IMG/VR virus record: IMGVR_UViG_3300029983_000036
Span: 1-47,965 of that record
From: a virus
Strand: one strand, 5' to 3'
DNA: 47,965 nucleotides
Each line of letters begins with the position of its first letter. Positions within the stretch are counted from its first letter, which is position 1. A program made the translations under genes and the position numbers. Shown in pieces: positions 39,675 through 47,256 of this stretch. Below the pieces are notes generated by a model. That model worked only from the letters and a program-made list of their open reading frames with translations. It was not told the DNA's origin and made no database searches.

Positions 39675-40929
39675 AGATGTTATTAAAATATCAAATAAGT
39701 TTAAGCCGCTATTCAAACTACTTAATTCAAACTATCATCCTGAGGTTGATACTGTAATCATTACCGGCGGGAGATATTCGTTAAAATCATATTCTGTTTC
39801 AATACTTGCTTTAATTGCAATGGTTGATTATTCTTGGAATATTCTTTATACAAGGTTCACTAACTCAACTATAACAGACTCAGTTAAACCTGAAGTAAGC
39901 GATAAAATTGAACTCTTGGGCTATCAAGACAAGGTAAAAGACACTGAGTCACATATAGAGACAAAAAATAATAGAATAGCTTTTAAAGGCATTAAACCGG
40001 GCCAAAAAAGCCAGACAGCTAACCTTAAATCATTATCCGGATTCAACTGTTTTATCAATGATGAAGCTGAGGAACTTCCAGATTATAAGACTTTCAAAAA
40101 GATATTTTACTCAATTCGTGATACAGAAAAAAGGAACTTATCAATCCTTATTCTGAACCCTACAGACAAAGAACACTGGATATTTAAAGAGTTTTTTGAA
40201 AAAAAAGGAATCGAAGGAGGAGATAACTGTATAGTTGATAACGTTATGTATATTCATTCGAGCTATTTAGATTGTAATTTTTCATTAATGCCTAAAAATA
40301 TACTAGCAGACTACGAAAGAATGAAAATAGACGATCCTGATGGTTATGAAAATATAGTTATGGGTGGTTGGATTTCAGAACTTGACGGGCTGGCATTTCC
40401 TAAAACATCATTAAAACGATACAAAGAATTTCCTGAAAATGTTGAATATTTTACAATTGGGGCTATTGATGCAGCTGACGAAGGAACTGATAATTTTGCT
40501 ATGCCAATTGCAAGAGTTTACGGCAACCGTGTTTATGTTTTTGACTGTATCTTTGATCAATGTAACTTAACCATTCAGGAGGGTCAGGTACAGTCTAAGG
40601 TTAAAGAGTGTAATATTAATAACTTAGTGATTGAAACTAATTCATTCGGGGCTTATTTTAGTAGACGTATAAGGGAATTAATACCTACTATTGAGGTATT
40701 CGGACAATTTGCTAAGTCTAATAAAATAGGCAGGATACTTGCACAGTCAGGAATAATCAAACTTTACTTTTATTTCCCTGAAAATCCAAATCCAGATTTG
40801 CAAAGATTCATTAATCAGGTTACAAAATTGATGAAAACAAGTGATGATAACGACGATGCACCTGACTCATTGGCCATGTTATCGGCTTACCTTGAAAAAT
40901 ATTACGGTTTATTTAAGACTGGTGATTAA
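39667..40929 (+). CDS. Terminase large subunit (420 aa)
   Basis: ATG 39667 is chosen over TTG 39652. ATPase part: GGRYSLKS (34-41) in the Walker A position and CFINDEAEE (acidic pair 132-133) as Walker B. Nuclease part: AIDAADEGTDNF, VIETNSFG and DDAPDSLAM give the three acidic clusters. The family is PBSX-like (Terminase_3). The Walker A has Leu where GGRxSGKS is usual, which is odd but may be tolerated. It cuts and packages DNA into the prohead. Confidence 0.9.
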   Translation: MNEDVIKISNKFKPLFKLLNSNYHPEVDTVIITGGRYSLKSYSVSILALIAMVDYSWNILYTRFTNSTITDSVKPEVSDKIELLGYQDKVKDTESHIETKNNRIAFKGIKPGQKSQTANLKSLSGFNCFINDEAEELPDYKTFKKIFYSIRDTEKRNLSILILNPTDKEHWIFKEFFEKKGIEGGDNCIVDNVMYIHSSYLDCNFSLMPKNILADYERMKIDDPDGYENIVMGGWISELDGLAFPKTSLKRYKEFPENVEYFTIGAIDAADEGTDNFAMPIARVYGNRVYVFDCIFDQCNLTIQEGQVQSKVKECNINNLVIETNSFGAYFSRRIRELIPTIEVFGQFAKSNKIGRILAQSGIIKLYFYFPENPNPDLQRFINQVTKLMKTSDDNDDAPDSLAMLSAYLEKYYGLFKTGD

Positions 40930-40968
40930 ATAATATATACATTTACTAGCAATAATAAAAATAAAAGC

Positions 40969-40976
40969 TATATTTG
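40969..40976 (+). promoter_or_regulatory. Promoter -7 box TATATTTG
   Basis: Full match to TAnnTTTG, 49 bases before ATG 41025, in the 95-base gap after the terminase gene. It would give extra transcription of the small genes between terminase and portal. Confidence 0.5.
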
Positions 40977-41024
40977 TAGTTAAATTCACATTTAGACTAA
41001 TCTGAAACTTAATATTATAGTAAA

Positions 41025-41336
41025 ATGAAAACAGCAGAAGAATTTTTAATTGAGAATCAAGAGAAAATAAGAGCAAAATTAAATGGGGTTGGCGATTATA
41101 GAAAATTGTATCCAAAACCTATTGTATTGGAATTGATGAGGCAATTTTCAGAGCATAAAAACGAAGTATTAACGGATGAAACAGAAAACCTAAACCTAGA
41201 AATGTTACTTATTGAATTTTGTAACGATCTTAAAAATCATGACGTTATTAGCAAAGAATATACGCAATCAGATTTTGAAAGAATTGCGTATATATTTTTA
41301 AACGAAGGTGATGATCCTGAAAATATAGAATATTAA
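41025..41336 (+). CDS. Acidic protein of unknown function (103 aa)
   Basis: Acidic and helical (KTAEEFLIENQEKIRAKL, DETENLNLEMLLIEFCNDL). No motif is recognised. It lies after its own promoter, 4 bases before the zinc-ribbon gene, in the accessory block between terminase and portal. Confidence 0.6.
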   Translation: MKTAEEFLIENQEKIRAKLNGVGDYRKLYPKPIVLELMRQFSEHKNEVLTDETENLNLEMLLIEFCNDLKNHDVISKEYTQSDFERIAYIFLNEGDDPENIEY

Positions 41337-41340
41337 TATT

Positions 41341-41814
41341 ATGGAACAGTGTAATCATGGAGGGGTTAAAGCATGGTGTCCGGTTTGTAAATCAATGCCA
41401 ACTCTAAAACATAAAAAGAAAACAATAAAATTTCCTGAATGGGATGAAATTGAAATGAAACCAAAATCAAAAATGCCTAATTGTCCTATTTGCGGAGAAG
41501 ACGAATTAAGTATGATAAATAAAGACTTGGTAGTATGCAATAATTGTAATTTTAAACAAATAAAATTTAACATGGACATCGAAACTAAAAATCAAATTAT
41601 TCTTGACAAGATTTTTAATCTTGGGTTTATTACAGTTAGTTGTACTGATGAAACCCAAGTAAATGAATTAAAGACTAAGGCAATTAGTTTAATAGAGGCA
41701 TATCAGTCAGATAAAATATATTGTCCTAACTGTAAACTTCACGCCCTTGAAACAACTAAAAAGGGATACATTCATTGCACCCATTGCAATACATACTTTG
41801 AATCAACTAAATAA
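41341..41814 (+). CDS. Zinc-ribbon protein (157 aa)
   Basis: Three CxxC pairs or clusters: CNHGG...CPVC (residues 4-17), CPICG...CNNC (about 49-69) and CPNC...CTHC (about 130-150), consistent with two or three zinc ribbons. The middle is a basic linker and a helical part. Such proteins bind nucleic acids or partner proteins; no specific function is seen. Confidence 0.7.
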   Translation: MEQCNHGGVKAWCPVCKSMPTLKHKKKTIKFPEWDEIEMKPKSKMPNCPICGEDELSMINKDLVVCNNCNFKQIKFNMDIETKNQIILDKIFNLGFITVSCTDETQVNELKTKAISLIEAYQSDKIYCPNCKLHALETTKKGYIHCTHCNTYFESTK

Positions 41815-41822
41815 ATTAAATC

Positions 41823-41999
41823 ATGGAAAAACAAACTATTTTCGTTATTGTATCTAATGATACAGACTTACCTACTCATGCAGTAGATAAAGAGAGTGAA
41901 GCCATTGAGTTTTGCACCAATGAACAAAACTCAGAGTCAAGTTGGCTAACAATTCCTTTCTATAAATATATGACAGCCAATGAATTTGCAACACCATAA
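41823..41999 (+). CDS. Small protein of unknown function (58 aa)
   Basis: Encodes MEKQTIFVIVSNDTDLPTHA, an acidic middle and an aromatic end (WLTIPFYKYMTANEF). It lies 8 bases after the zinc-ribbon gene and 6 bases before the next gene. No family is recognised. Confidence 0.5.
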   Translation: MEKQTIFVIVSNDTDLPTHAVDKESEAIEFCTNEQNSESSWLTIPFYKYMTANEFATP

Positions 42000-42005
42000 G
42001 AATTA

Positions 42006-42197
42006 ATGAAAAAAGGTTTTGAAAGCCTGTCTAAAACTAGAGAATTGTTTGGTGAAGCTTTTAAAGCTTATAATACCAGAAGTGATTTTAAAAAAGCTGA
42101 TCCAGAAAATGCAGCAAATGTAAAAGCTTCAATTCACTATTTGTCGGCTGCTTATGATGAAGTAAGCGCAATTTGGGAAAATGACATTAACGTTTAA
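42006..42197 (+). CDS. Helical protein, paralog of the C-terminal half of the 17511-17873 product (63 aa)
   Basis: LSKTRELFGEAFKAY and SIHYLSAAYDEVSAIWEN align with LFKARKELEKAIKAY and LKQLAYAYNELSAIWEK. It has no signal peptide, so this copy is cytoplasmic. The neighbouring gene carries the other half of the same architecture, including the signal peptide. Function unknown. Confidence 0.6.
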   Translation: MKKGFESLSKTRELFGEAFKAYNTRSDFKKADPENAANVKASIHYLSAAYDEVSAIWENDINV

Positions 42198-42207
42198 CAT
42201 TTTAAAA

Positions 42208-42579
42208 ATGAAAAATTTACTATTAATTTTAGCAGTTTTATTATCGGTTAACTGCATCGCTCAAAACCGATTTACAAAAATAGTTGCTAGTGCCGATAGT
42301 GCATTTCATGAGCAATATAAGATTGCCGCAATTAAAGCAGCAAATAAAACAGATTCAATCTTAGGAATAAAAAAGCATCCATATTTTTATAGCTGTATTT
42401 GGGAGTGCTACTATTGTGATTATAAAAAGACTATCATCACAGATGGTGAAATTCTTAATATATTCATGGATGGATACATGGCTGGTCAACAATCATTTTA
42501 CTACAATAAGGATTTCAACTATGAATTACTGGAATTAAAGCTTAAAAAGATTAAGCGAGAATTAAATATAAAAAATTGA
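42208..42579 (+). CDS. Exported protein, paralog of the N-terminal half of the 17511-17873 product (123 aa)
   Basis: ATG 42208 starts a signal peptide (NLLLILAVLLSVNCIA followed by QNRF). ADSAFHEQYKI resembles ADSVFYSKAEP in the lysis-region protein. The rest (YFYSCIWECYYCDYKK, YMAGQQSFYYN) is a different Cys/Tyr-rich domain. It should act outside the cytoplasm. The two half-paralogs are adjacent and in reverse order to the fused gene. Confidence 0.6.
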   Translation: MKNLLLILAVLLSVNCIAQNRFTKIVASADSAFHEQYKIAAIKAANKTDSILGIKKHPYFYSCIWECYYCDYKKTIITDGEILNIFMDGYMAGQQSFYYNKDFNYELLELKLKKIKRELNIKN

Positions 42580-42585
42580 TTGAAT

Positions 42586-42615
42586 TTAGTTCACCTTTGA
42601 GAGTATATGAACTAA
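42586..42615 (+). repeat. Inverted repeat TTAGTTC-N16-GAACTAA (second copy)
   Basis: Same arms and same spacer length as at 15358-15387, with different spacer sequence. The arms extend by one more base pair here. It lies between two small genes and is a candidate protein-binding site; the array right flanks begin with the same TTAGTTC. Confidence 0.5.
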
Positions 42616-42627
42616 AAAAACTAAAAT

Positions 42628-42801
42628 ATGAAATACCCTAACATCAAATTAGCTAAACTTTCTCATTTTGAAATTGCAAAGGCGTTCGGATTTAAGAATG
42701 TTAAATCATTCAGATGTAGTTCTGCTCACAAGAGATATATGGCCGGACTGGATGAATGTTTGAGGCTTGGAGATAAAAATAAACTAATCACTAAAAACTA
42801 A
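42628..42801 (+). CDS. Small basic protein, possible DNA binder (57 aa)
   Basis: Encodes KLAKLSHFEIAKAFGFKNVKSF, which could be an HTH (LSHFEIAKAFGFKNVKS), then a basic helix with RYMAGLDECL. No family is recognised. It lies just after the inverted repeat at 42586-42615, which could be its own operator; this is speculation. Confidence 0.5.
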   Translation: MKYPNIKLAKLSHFEIAKAFGFKNVKSFRCSSAHKRYMAGLDECLRLGDKNKLITKN

Positions 42802-42806
42802 AAGCT

Positions 42807-43040
42807 ATGGCAAAACCGATTTTATTTGCAAAAATACCAGGTGAAATTTTTCAGAGTTATGATAGTTTCAGGGAAATTGAAGAACATCTTAGATTAGCTA
42901 CTAACAATGAATATCACATATTATTGACCCGTATTGATAAATATAGAGATATTGAAATTCAAGTGTTCTATGAAAAAGACTTTACGGAAGTCAATTATGA
43001 AGAATTAAAGAGATCATTAATGAATCATTCAAATACCTGA
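42807..43040 (+). CDS. Small protein of unknown function (77 aa)
   Basis: Mixed alpha/beta, acidic (FREIEEHLRLATNNEYHILL, KDFTEVNYEELKRSL). No motif is recognised. It is 5 bases after the preceding gene and 4 bases before the kinase gene, in one operon. Confidence 0.55.
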   Translation: MAKPILFAKIPGEIFQSYDSFREIEEHLRLATNNEYHILLTRIDKYRDIEIQVFYEKDFTEVNYEELKRSLMNHSNT

Positions 43041-43044
43041 AGAC

Positions 43045-43515
43045 GTGGAAATAATCAATCTAACAATCGAACAAGTTTTAAAATTAGACATTGAGAATAA
43101 AAATGTTCTGATAATCGGATGCCCGGCTTCGGGTAAAACGTGGCTAAGTAATCAATTTAAATCAAATCATACCATCATTCACACTGATGATTATATGCAA
43201 TTTGGTTACGAACAAAGCATGTACGAAGTATTGAATTACATCATAAAGTCTGAAACAAACACACTAGTCGAAGGAGTGCAAGGATACCGCCTATTGAGAA
43301 AAGGTATTCAGCTAGGTAATTACCATCCTGACATCGTTATTCAATTGATTATTTCAGAAGAAAGGATGATCAATACTTATTCCAGTGAACGCGATGAAAA
43401 GAAAATCAAGTATCTGAAAGGGTTTAATCGGATGTACGATAAAATTATTAGTGATTATTTTGAACTCGAAAACCCAAATCAACCAATTTGGATTAATGTA
43501 GAAAACGAATATTAA
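43045..43515 (+). CDS. P-loop kinase-like protein (156 aa)
   Basis: Starts with GTG. Walker A GCPASGKTWLS (residues 25-35), then HTDDYMQFGYEQSMYEVLNYI (46-66) and TLVEGVQGYRLL (about 74-85) follow the order of small nucleoside or polynucleotide kinases, where the HTDD and EG blocks hold the substrate. RMINTYSSERDEKK could be the lid. The substrate is not clear. ATP binding is likely. Confidence 0.75.
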   Translation: MEIINLTIEQVLKLDIENKNVLIIGCPASGKTWLSNQFKSNHTIIHTDDYMQFGYEQSMYEVLNYIIKSETNTLVEGVQGYRLLRKGIQLGNYHPDIVIQLIISEERMINTYSSERDEKKIKYLKGFNRMYDKIISDYFELENPNQPIWINVENEY

Positions 43516-43534
43516 TCTTAAAATTAGAAATAAC

Positions 43535-43708
43535 ATGGAAGAAACATTTGAATTTACAAAAAGTGATCTTATCGAGGCATTTATGAAATGGAATAAATCA
43601 ATCATTGATTATCCTGAAAATGTTGATAATATATTAACAATAATAGACTATGATTATTGTGTTGCTCGGGCTGATTGTCTACTTGGCTTCTTAAAAAATA
43701 ATTTGTAG
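43535..43708 (+). CDS. Small acidic protein (57 aa)
   Basis: Encodes MEETFEFTKSDLIEAFMKW and an acidic helical remainder ending FLKNNL. No family is recognised. A terminator follows 26 bases after its stop, so it is the last gene of this small operon. Confidence 0.55.
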   Translation: MEETFEFTKSDLIEAFMKWNKSIIDYPENVDNILTIIDYDYCVARADCLLGFLKNNL

Positions 43709-43733
43709 AACTCTGTGGTATTCTCTTACTATT

Positions 43734-43755
43734 CCCGTCTTTATGGCGGGTTTAA
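43734..43755 (+). terminator. Terminator after the kinase operon
   Basis: CCCGTC (43734-43739) pairs with GGCGGG (43745-43750, one G-T pair) over a 5-base loop, followed by TTTAATTTTT. It also lies inside the frame extension upstream of ATG 43779, which argues for that later start. Confidence 0.6.
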
Positions 43756-43778
43756 TTTTTAACTTAAAATATTATAAA

Positions 43779-43958
43779 ATGGTGACAAACTCACAAAAGA
43801 AGGTAATAAAAAGAGTAATCATAAAGCCTTCAAAAATGGTATTGGCAGATAATCACGACGACTTAGAACGAATAAGGAAAGAGCTTGCAGCAACTCTTAA
43901 AATTCAAACTTCTGATATTACGTTTTATTTTTCTGAAGTTGATAAAGGATTAAAATAA
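43779..43958 (+). CDS. Small basic protein (59 aa)
   Basis: ATG 43779 is chosen, because the frame to 43743 passes through a terminator stem. The product is basic at first (SQKKVIKRVIIKPSKMV) and then acidic helical (DNHDDLERIRKELAATLKI). No family is recognised. Confidence 0.5.
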   Translation: MVTNSQKKVIKRVIIKPSKMVLADNHDDLERIRKELAATLKIQTSDITFYFSEVDKGLK

Positions 43959-43970
43959 TTACTATATTTG
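43939..43970 (+). promoter_or_regulatory. Promoter, TTG-N21-TATATTTG
   Basis: TTG at 43939-43941 and TATATTTG at 43963-43970. It lies at the end of the small gene and only about 40 bases before a strong terminator, so most transcripts from it should be short. Confidence 0.55.
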
Positions 43971-44011
43971 AACTTATTTTTTCATAAGATTTAGGTTTAG
44001 GTTAGTTATCA

Positions 44012-44036
44012 GGGAGTCACTCGGCTCCCTTTTTTT
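44012..44036 (+). terminator. Strong terminator between two promoters
   Basis: GGGAG (44012-44016) and CTCCC (44025-44029) form a stem followed by seven T. It lies between the promoter boxes at 43963 and 44075, and so insulates the portal-side promoter or ends a short RNA of about 60 bases. Confidence 0.75.
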
Positions 44037-44051
44037 ATGCTCAAAAACATG

Positions 44052-44082
44052 TTGTGTATGTCAAAACTAAACTTTATATTTG
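44052..44082 (+). promoter_or_regulatory. Promoter, TTG-N20-TATATTTG
   Basis: TTG at 44052-44054 and TATATTTG at 44075-44082, 36 bases before ATG 44119. Good fit to the Bacteroidota consensus. Confidence 0.65.
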
Positions 44083-44118
44083 TTCATTCATTAATGTCTA
44101 ATCATTTAAGTTATTATC

Positions 44119-44442
44119 ATGAAAAAAGTAATTTTGTTTTTAATGTGTGCAATGTTAACCATGTTTTTAACGGTTATACCCGCACAAACAAAAGCCGTAG
44201 TTGGTTCAGATATGGGTATCCCCGTATGTTACAACCTACAAAACACCACTATTGATGTACCTGCCGTAATCCTATTTGCGCCACTGGCAGAATGGGGGCT
44301 ATTGTACATGCATAGATTAGAAGTAAATTATAATTTAACTGCCACTGAAAAGCCAATTCCGGTATTTGGAAAAATTAAAATTGAGCATTATGATCCTGGT
44401 TGGCAAAGCACTGTTTTAATTTCAAAGAACAAAAATATATAA
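44119..44442 (+). CDS. Small exported protein with its own promoter and terminator (107 aa)
   Basis: Residues 1-24 are a signal peptide (ILFLMCAMLTMFLTVIPAQTKA). The mature part is beta-rich with a hydrophobic stretch (PAVILFAPLAEWGLLYM). It forms a single-gene transcription unit, with a promoter at 44052-44082 and a terminator at 44478. An exported single-gene unit just before the portal suggests an accessory function, for example superinfection exclusion; this is inference. Confidence 0.65.
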   Translation: MKKVILFLMCAMLTMFLTVIPAQTKAVVGSDMGIPVCYNLQNTTIDVPAVILFAPLAEWGLLYMHRLEVNYNLTATEKPIPVFGKIKIEHYDPGWQSTVLISKNKNI

Positions 44443-44477
44443 AGTATAATCCCGGGATTCCACCGGCCAATAAAATG

Positions 44478-44506
44478 AAAGCCTACTTAAATCAGTAGGC
44501 TTTTTT
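44478..44506 (+). terminator. Terminator before the portal gene
   Basis: AAAGCCTAC (44478-44486) and GTAGGCTTT (44495-44503) form a 9-bp stem with an 8-base loop and a T-run of six. It separates the exported-protein unit from the portal promoter. Confidence 0.85.
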
Positions 44507-44557
44507 CATGTTAAAAAAATAATATGTGTTTTATAACACTGTTTTAAAACATTTTTT

Positions 44558-44565
44558 TACATTTG
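44558..44565 (+). promoter_or_regulatory. Head-operon promoter box TACATTTG
   Basis: Full match to TAnnTTTG, 21 bases before the portal ATG. No TTG at the usual -33 distance; the region upstream is a palindromic A/T-rich stretch (GTTTTATAACACTGTTTTAAAAC). It follows a strong terminator, so it is needed for portal expression. Confidence 0.55.
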
Positions 44566-44586
44566 TGAAACAAATTTAGTTAAAGA

Positions 44587-45954
44587 ATGTTTGAAAGTAC
44601 GTTTAGATCACTATCTCAATTCTTTGCAAAACAGGGAGGAATAAACAGAAGCGCAATTAACGCCCATAATTATCAATACCTAGTTGATAAACCTGCTTGG
44701 ATTTCGCTTTCAAATGCTCACGAATACAGAAAAGCAGTCGCTGAAAATCCGGTTTTATACGGATGTATTGACATTTTGGCAAGTGCAGCAACTAACGGGA
44801 AAAAATACTTAGTAGATTTAAGCGGAAATACTATTCCTTGGACATCTGGGAAAACAGGAGTTAAACAAGCCCGAAAGCTGTTTGTTGAAAGACCAAACCC
44901 TCTACAATCAGTAAAAGAGTTTAACTATGAACGGACCTATATGTTCTTTACGTATGGCAATAATTACGTTTATTTAAATAATCCACTTGAATCTTTTGGC
45001 ACTGATATAACCAATGTTCAGACAATGATAAGCCTACCTAGTGAGTGGGTAACTGTCCATCAAACAGGTAGAATATATGATCAAATAGACATTCAGGGAA
45101 TAATTGAAAAGTACAGTCTAGTAAATTATAACCCTGCAAAGGAATTTTTATCTAAAAACATTATCCATTTCAACGATATCAATATCTCTGAAATTGGTAA
45201 TTCAATAATCGGATCTTCACGAATTGAAAATCTTAAATGGCCGATTCAGAATACTCAATTAGCTTTCGAGGCTATGAATGTTATTTTGAAATCAAGAGGT
45301 ATGCAGGGCATTATTTCTGCAAACAATAAAGATGCTCAAGGCACACAGATAACAATGTCACCAACGGCAAGAACCGAATTGGACGCTACATTTAAGACTG
45401 AATATGGATTAAGACGTGACCAAAATCAATTCCTTATCAGTTATTCAGATATTACCTACACGAAGACTATTATGAACTCCGAAGAACTTGGAATTTATAA
45501 AGAGTTTTCAAATAATGCCATGATTATTTCAAATGGGTTTAAAGTACCTCCGGAGTTGTACAAGACCTATATGGAGGGTGCAACATTTGAGAATCAGGTA
45601 CAGGCTGAAAGAAGATTATATCAAAATGCAGTTATTCCAATGGTCGAAAACGAGGATCAATATTATACTGAGCGTTTAAAAATGCGTGATTATGGCTTTG
45701 AATTAAAAACTGATTGGTCACATGTAGGATGTCTTCAGGAAGCTTTTAAGGAAAAAGCAACTGCACTATTTATGGTTAGTCGTGCCTATGATATGGCATA
45801 TAAATCTAATGTAGTAACTAAAAACGATTATCTTAAATCATTGGATCAGGAACCAATTCAAGACGGTGATAAATACTTTTATGAATATCCAGAAAATGCA
45901 GTTCAGCCAAAAGTACAACCAGTTTCAGAACCAGTAAATACACCAATATCATGA
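44587..45954 (+). CDS. Portal protein (455 aa)
   Basis: HK97-type portal: AVAENPVLYGCIDILASAA near residue 50, TYMFFTYGNNYVYL, LPSEWVTV, FNDIN, then SSRIENLKWPIQNTQLAFEA and NEEFSNNAMIISNGFKVPPELY-like blocks in order. It forms the dodecameric ring for DNA entry and binds terminase and the neck. The C-terminal 40 residues are Pro/Gln-rich. It is the first gene of the head operon. Confidence 0.88.
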   Translation: MFESTFRSLSQFFAKQGGINRSAINAHNYQYLVDKPAWISLSNAHEYRKAVAENPVLYGCIDILASAATNGKKYLVDLSGNTIPWTSGKTGVKQARKLFVERPNPLQSVKEFNYERTYMFFTYGNNYVYLNNPLESFGTDITNVQTMISLPSEWVTVHQTGRIYDQIDIQGIIEKYSLVNYNPAKEFLSKNIIHFNDINISEIGNSIIGSSRIENLKWPIQNTQLAFEAMNVILKSRGMQGIISANNKDAQGTQITMSPTARTELDATFKTEYGLRRDQNQFLISYSDITYTKTIMNSEELGIYKEFSNNAMIISNGFKVPPELYKTYMEGATFENQVQAERRLYQNAVIPMVENEDQYYTERLKMRDYGFELKTDWSHVGCLQEAFKEKATALFMVSRAYDMAYKSNVVTKNDYLKSLDQEPIQDGDKYFYEYPENAVQPKVQPVSEPVNTPIS

Positions 45955-46199
45955 AAATAGGTCGAATTAAAATATCAGATAGTTTTTTTATTGAACATAG
46001 GTCGTTTGATTTATTGCCTATTTTTTCAAAGTTTATTCCAATTTTCATTGAGATAAAACCGATGGATAGATATTATATTTATTTGGGAATTTGTGATGAG
46101 TTTGAAGACATTACTGAAGAGCAAGAGTATCCTTTTTATGATGCTACGGTCAAAACAAATGAAGACAAATCAATTGAAGTTAATTTTAAAAAGCTATGA
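45951..46199 (+). CDS. Small protein between portal and protease (82 aa)
   Basis: Beta-rich and acidic (FSKFIPIFIEIKPMDRYYIYL, DEFEDITEEQEYPFYD). ATGA overlaps at both ends (45951 and 46196-46199) place it firmly in the head operon. No family is recognised. Confidence 0.6.
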   Translation: MKIGRIKISDSFFIEHRSFDLLPIFSKFIPIFIEIKPMDRYYIYLGICDEFEDITEEQEYPFYDATVKTNEDKSIEVNFKKL

Positions 46200-46291
46200 A
46201 AAATCAATTGACAAAAGAAGAAGTAAAAAAGATAAAAGCTTTAAAAAAGCTGAATTTAGATAGTAAAGAACTCAAAAAGCAAAAGAAATGA
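46196..46291 (+). CDS. Very short lysine-rich protein (31 aa)
   Basis: Encodes MKNQLTKEEVKKIKALKKLN and ends in Lys-rich sequence. ATGA overlaps with both neighbours indicate real translation. It may be a small assembly or DNA-binding factor, or only a coupling frame. Confidence 0.5.
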   Translation: MKNQLTKEEVKKIKALKKLNLDSKELKKQKK

Positions 46292-47253
46292 ACGGCAAAT
46301 TAGTTACCAAAGACGTAAATACATCCATTGAAGATGTAACAGATGAAGGAATTGTGACTATTTATGTCAATAAGTTTAATAATGTTGATTCAGCTGGCGA
46401 AATTTCAGACCCTAAAAGCTTTAATAAGACTATTGCTGATGGGATACAAAGAATTAAACACCTGAAAGACCACGATAAATATAAGCTTTTAGGACTTCCG
46501 ATTGAAATAAAACCAGACTCTTTTGGTTTATTGGTCCGTTCTGCCATGAATTTAAAAAAGGATTTAGCTCAAGATGTATTTGAAGACTATAAATTTTTTG
46601 CCGGATATAAAAGAACACTTGAGCACTCAATAGGAACTATTATTGTAAAACAGATTCAAGAAGGTAATTATTTAAGAAATCTTGAATATGCCCTATTTGA
46701 ATATTCTACGCTTTCTTTTTTGGGTGCAAATCCAGAAACCCCGCTTATGAGTTTCAAAAATGATACAGCCTTTCAGCAAATACAACTATTGAGTCAAATG
46801 TTGAAAGGAAACTACACAGATGAACGATTCAAAACAATTGAAAATAGTATCAATTTAATAAAGAAAAGTATGGAATCACAAATGATAGTAGAATGCCCGT
46901 GTTGTGGCTTAGTATTCGACTATTGCAGTGTTGAAGAGCGAACAGTTGAAACAATCGTAAATGAAGCAGTAGTAAACTACACACGTTGGACTATTGAAGA
47001 TACTGTACAGCAGGAAATGAACAAACTAAGACCTGACATCCAGAATCAGGTTATGGAAATGGTTCAATCAACCAAAAGCCTCGATTTAGGTGGGATGTAT
47101 AACCATGTCCGATGTCCTAAATGTTATTCAATTGTAACAAACAAATCACTCGTAAACAAAGAGCCGGTAATGATTACCACTCAATGCAATGAGCCGATAA
47201 CAACTAAAAAAATAAATTTCAAACAATTAACAAACAATTTTAAAATCTCGTAA
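46288..47253 (+). CDS. Prohead protease with a zinc-ribbon extension (321 aa)
   Basis: S78/HK97-type protease: KHLKDHDKYKLLGLPIEI contains the likely catalytic His, and LEYALFEYSTLSFLGANPETP holds the catalytic Ser in the usual ESTxVxxPANP-like block. It matures the capsid and scaffold. After about residue 195 comes an unusual tail with CPCC (about 203-206) and CPKC (about 275-278), a split zinc ribbon with a helical insert. The length exceeds typical proteases by over 100 residues. Confidence 0.82.
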   Translation: MNGKLVTKDVNTSIEDVTDEGIVTIYVNKFNNVDSAGEISDPKSFNKTIADGIQRIKHLKDHDKYKLLGLPIEIKPDSFGLLVRSAMNLKKDLAQDVFEDYKFFAGYKRTLEHSIGTIIVKQIQEGNYLRNLEYALFEYSTLSFLGANPETPLMSFKNDTAFQQIQLLSQMLKGNYTDERFKTIENSINLIKKSMESQMIVECPCCGLVFDYCSVEERTVETIVNEAVVNYTRWTIEDTVQQEMNKLRPDIQNQVMEMVQSTKSLDLGGMYNHVRCPKCYSIVTNKSLVNKEPVMITTQCNEPITTKKINFKQLTNNFKIS

Positions 47254-47256
47254 AAA

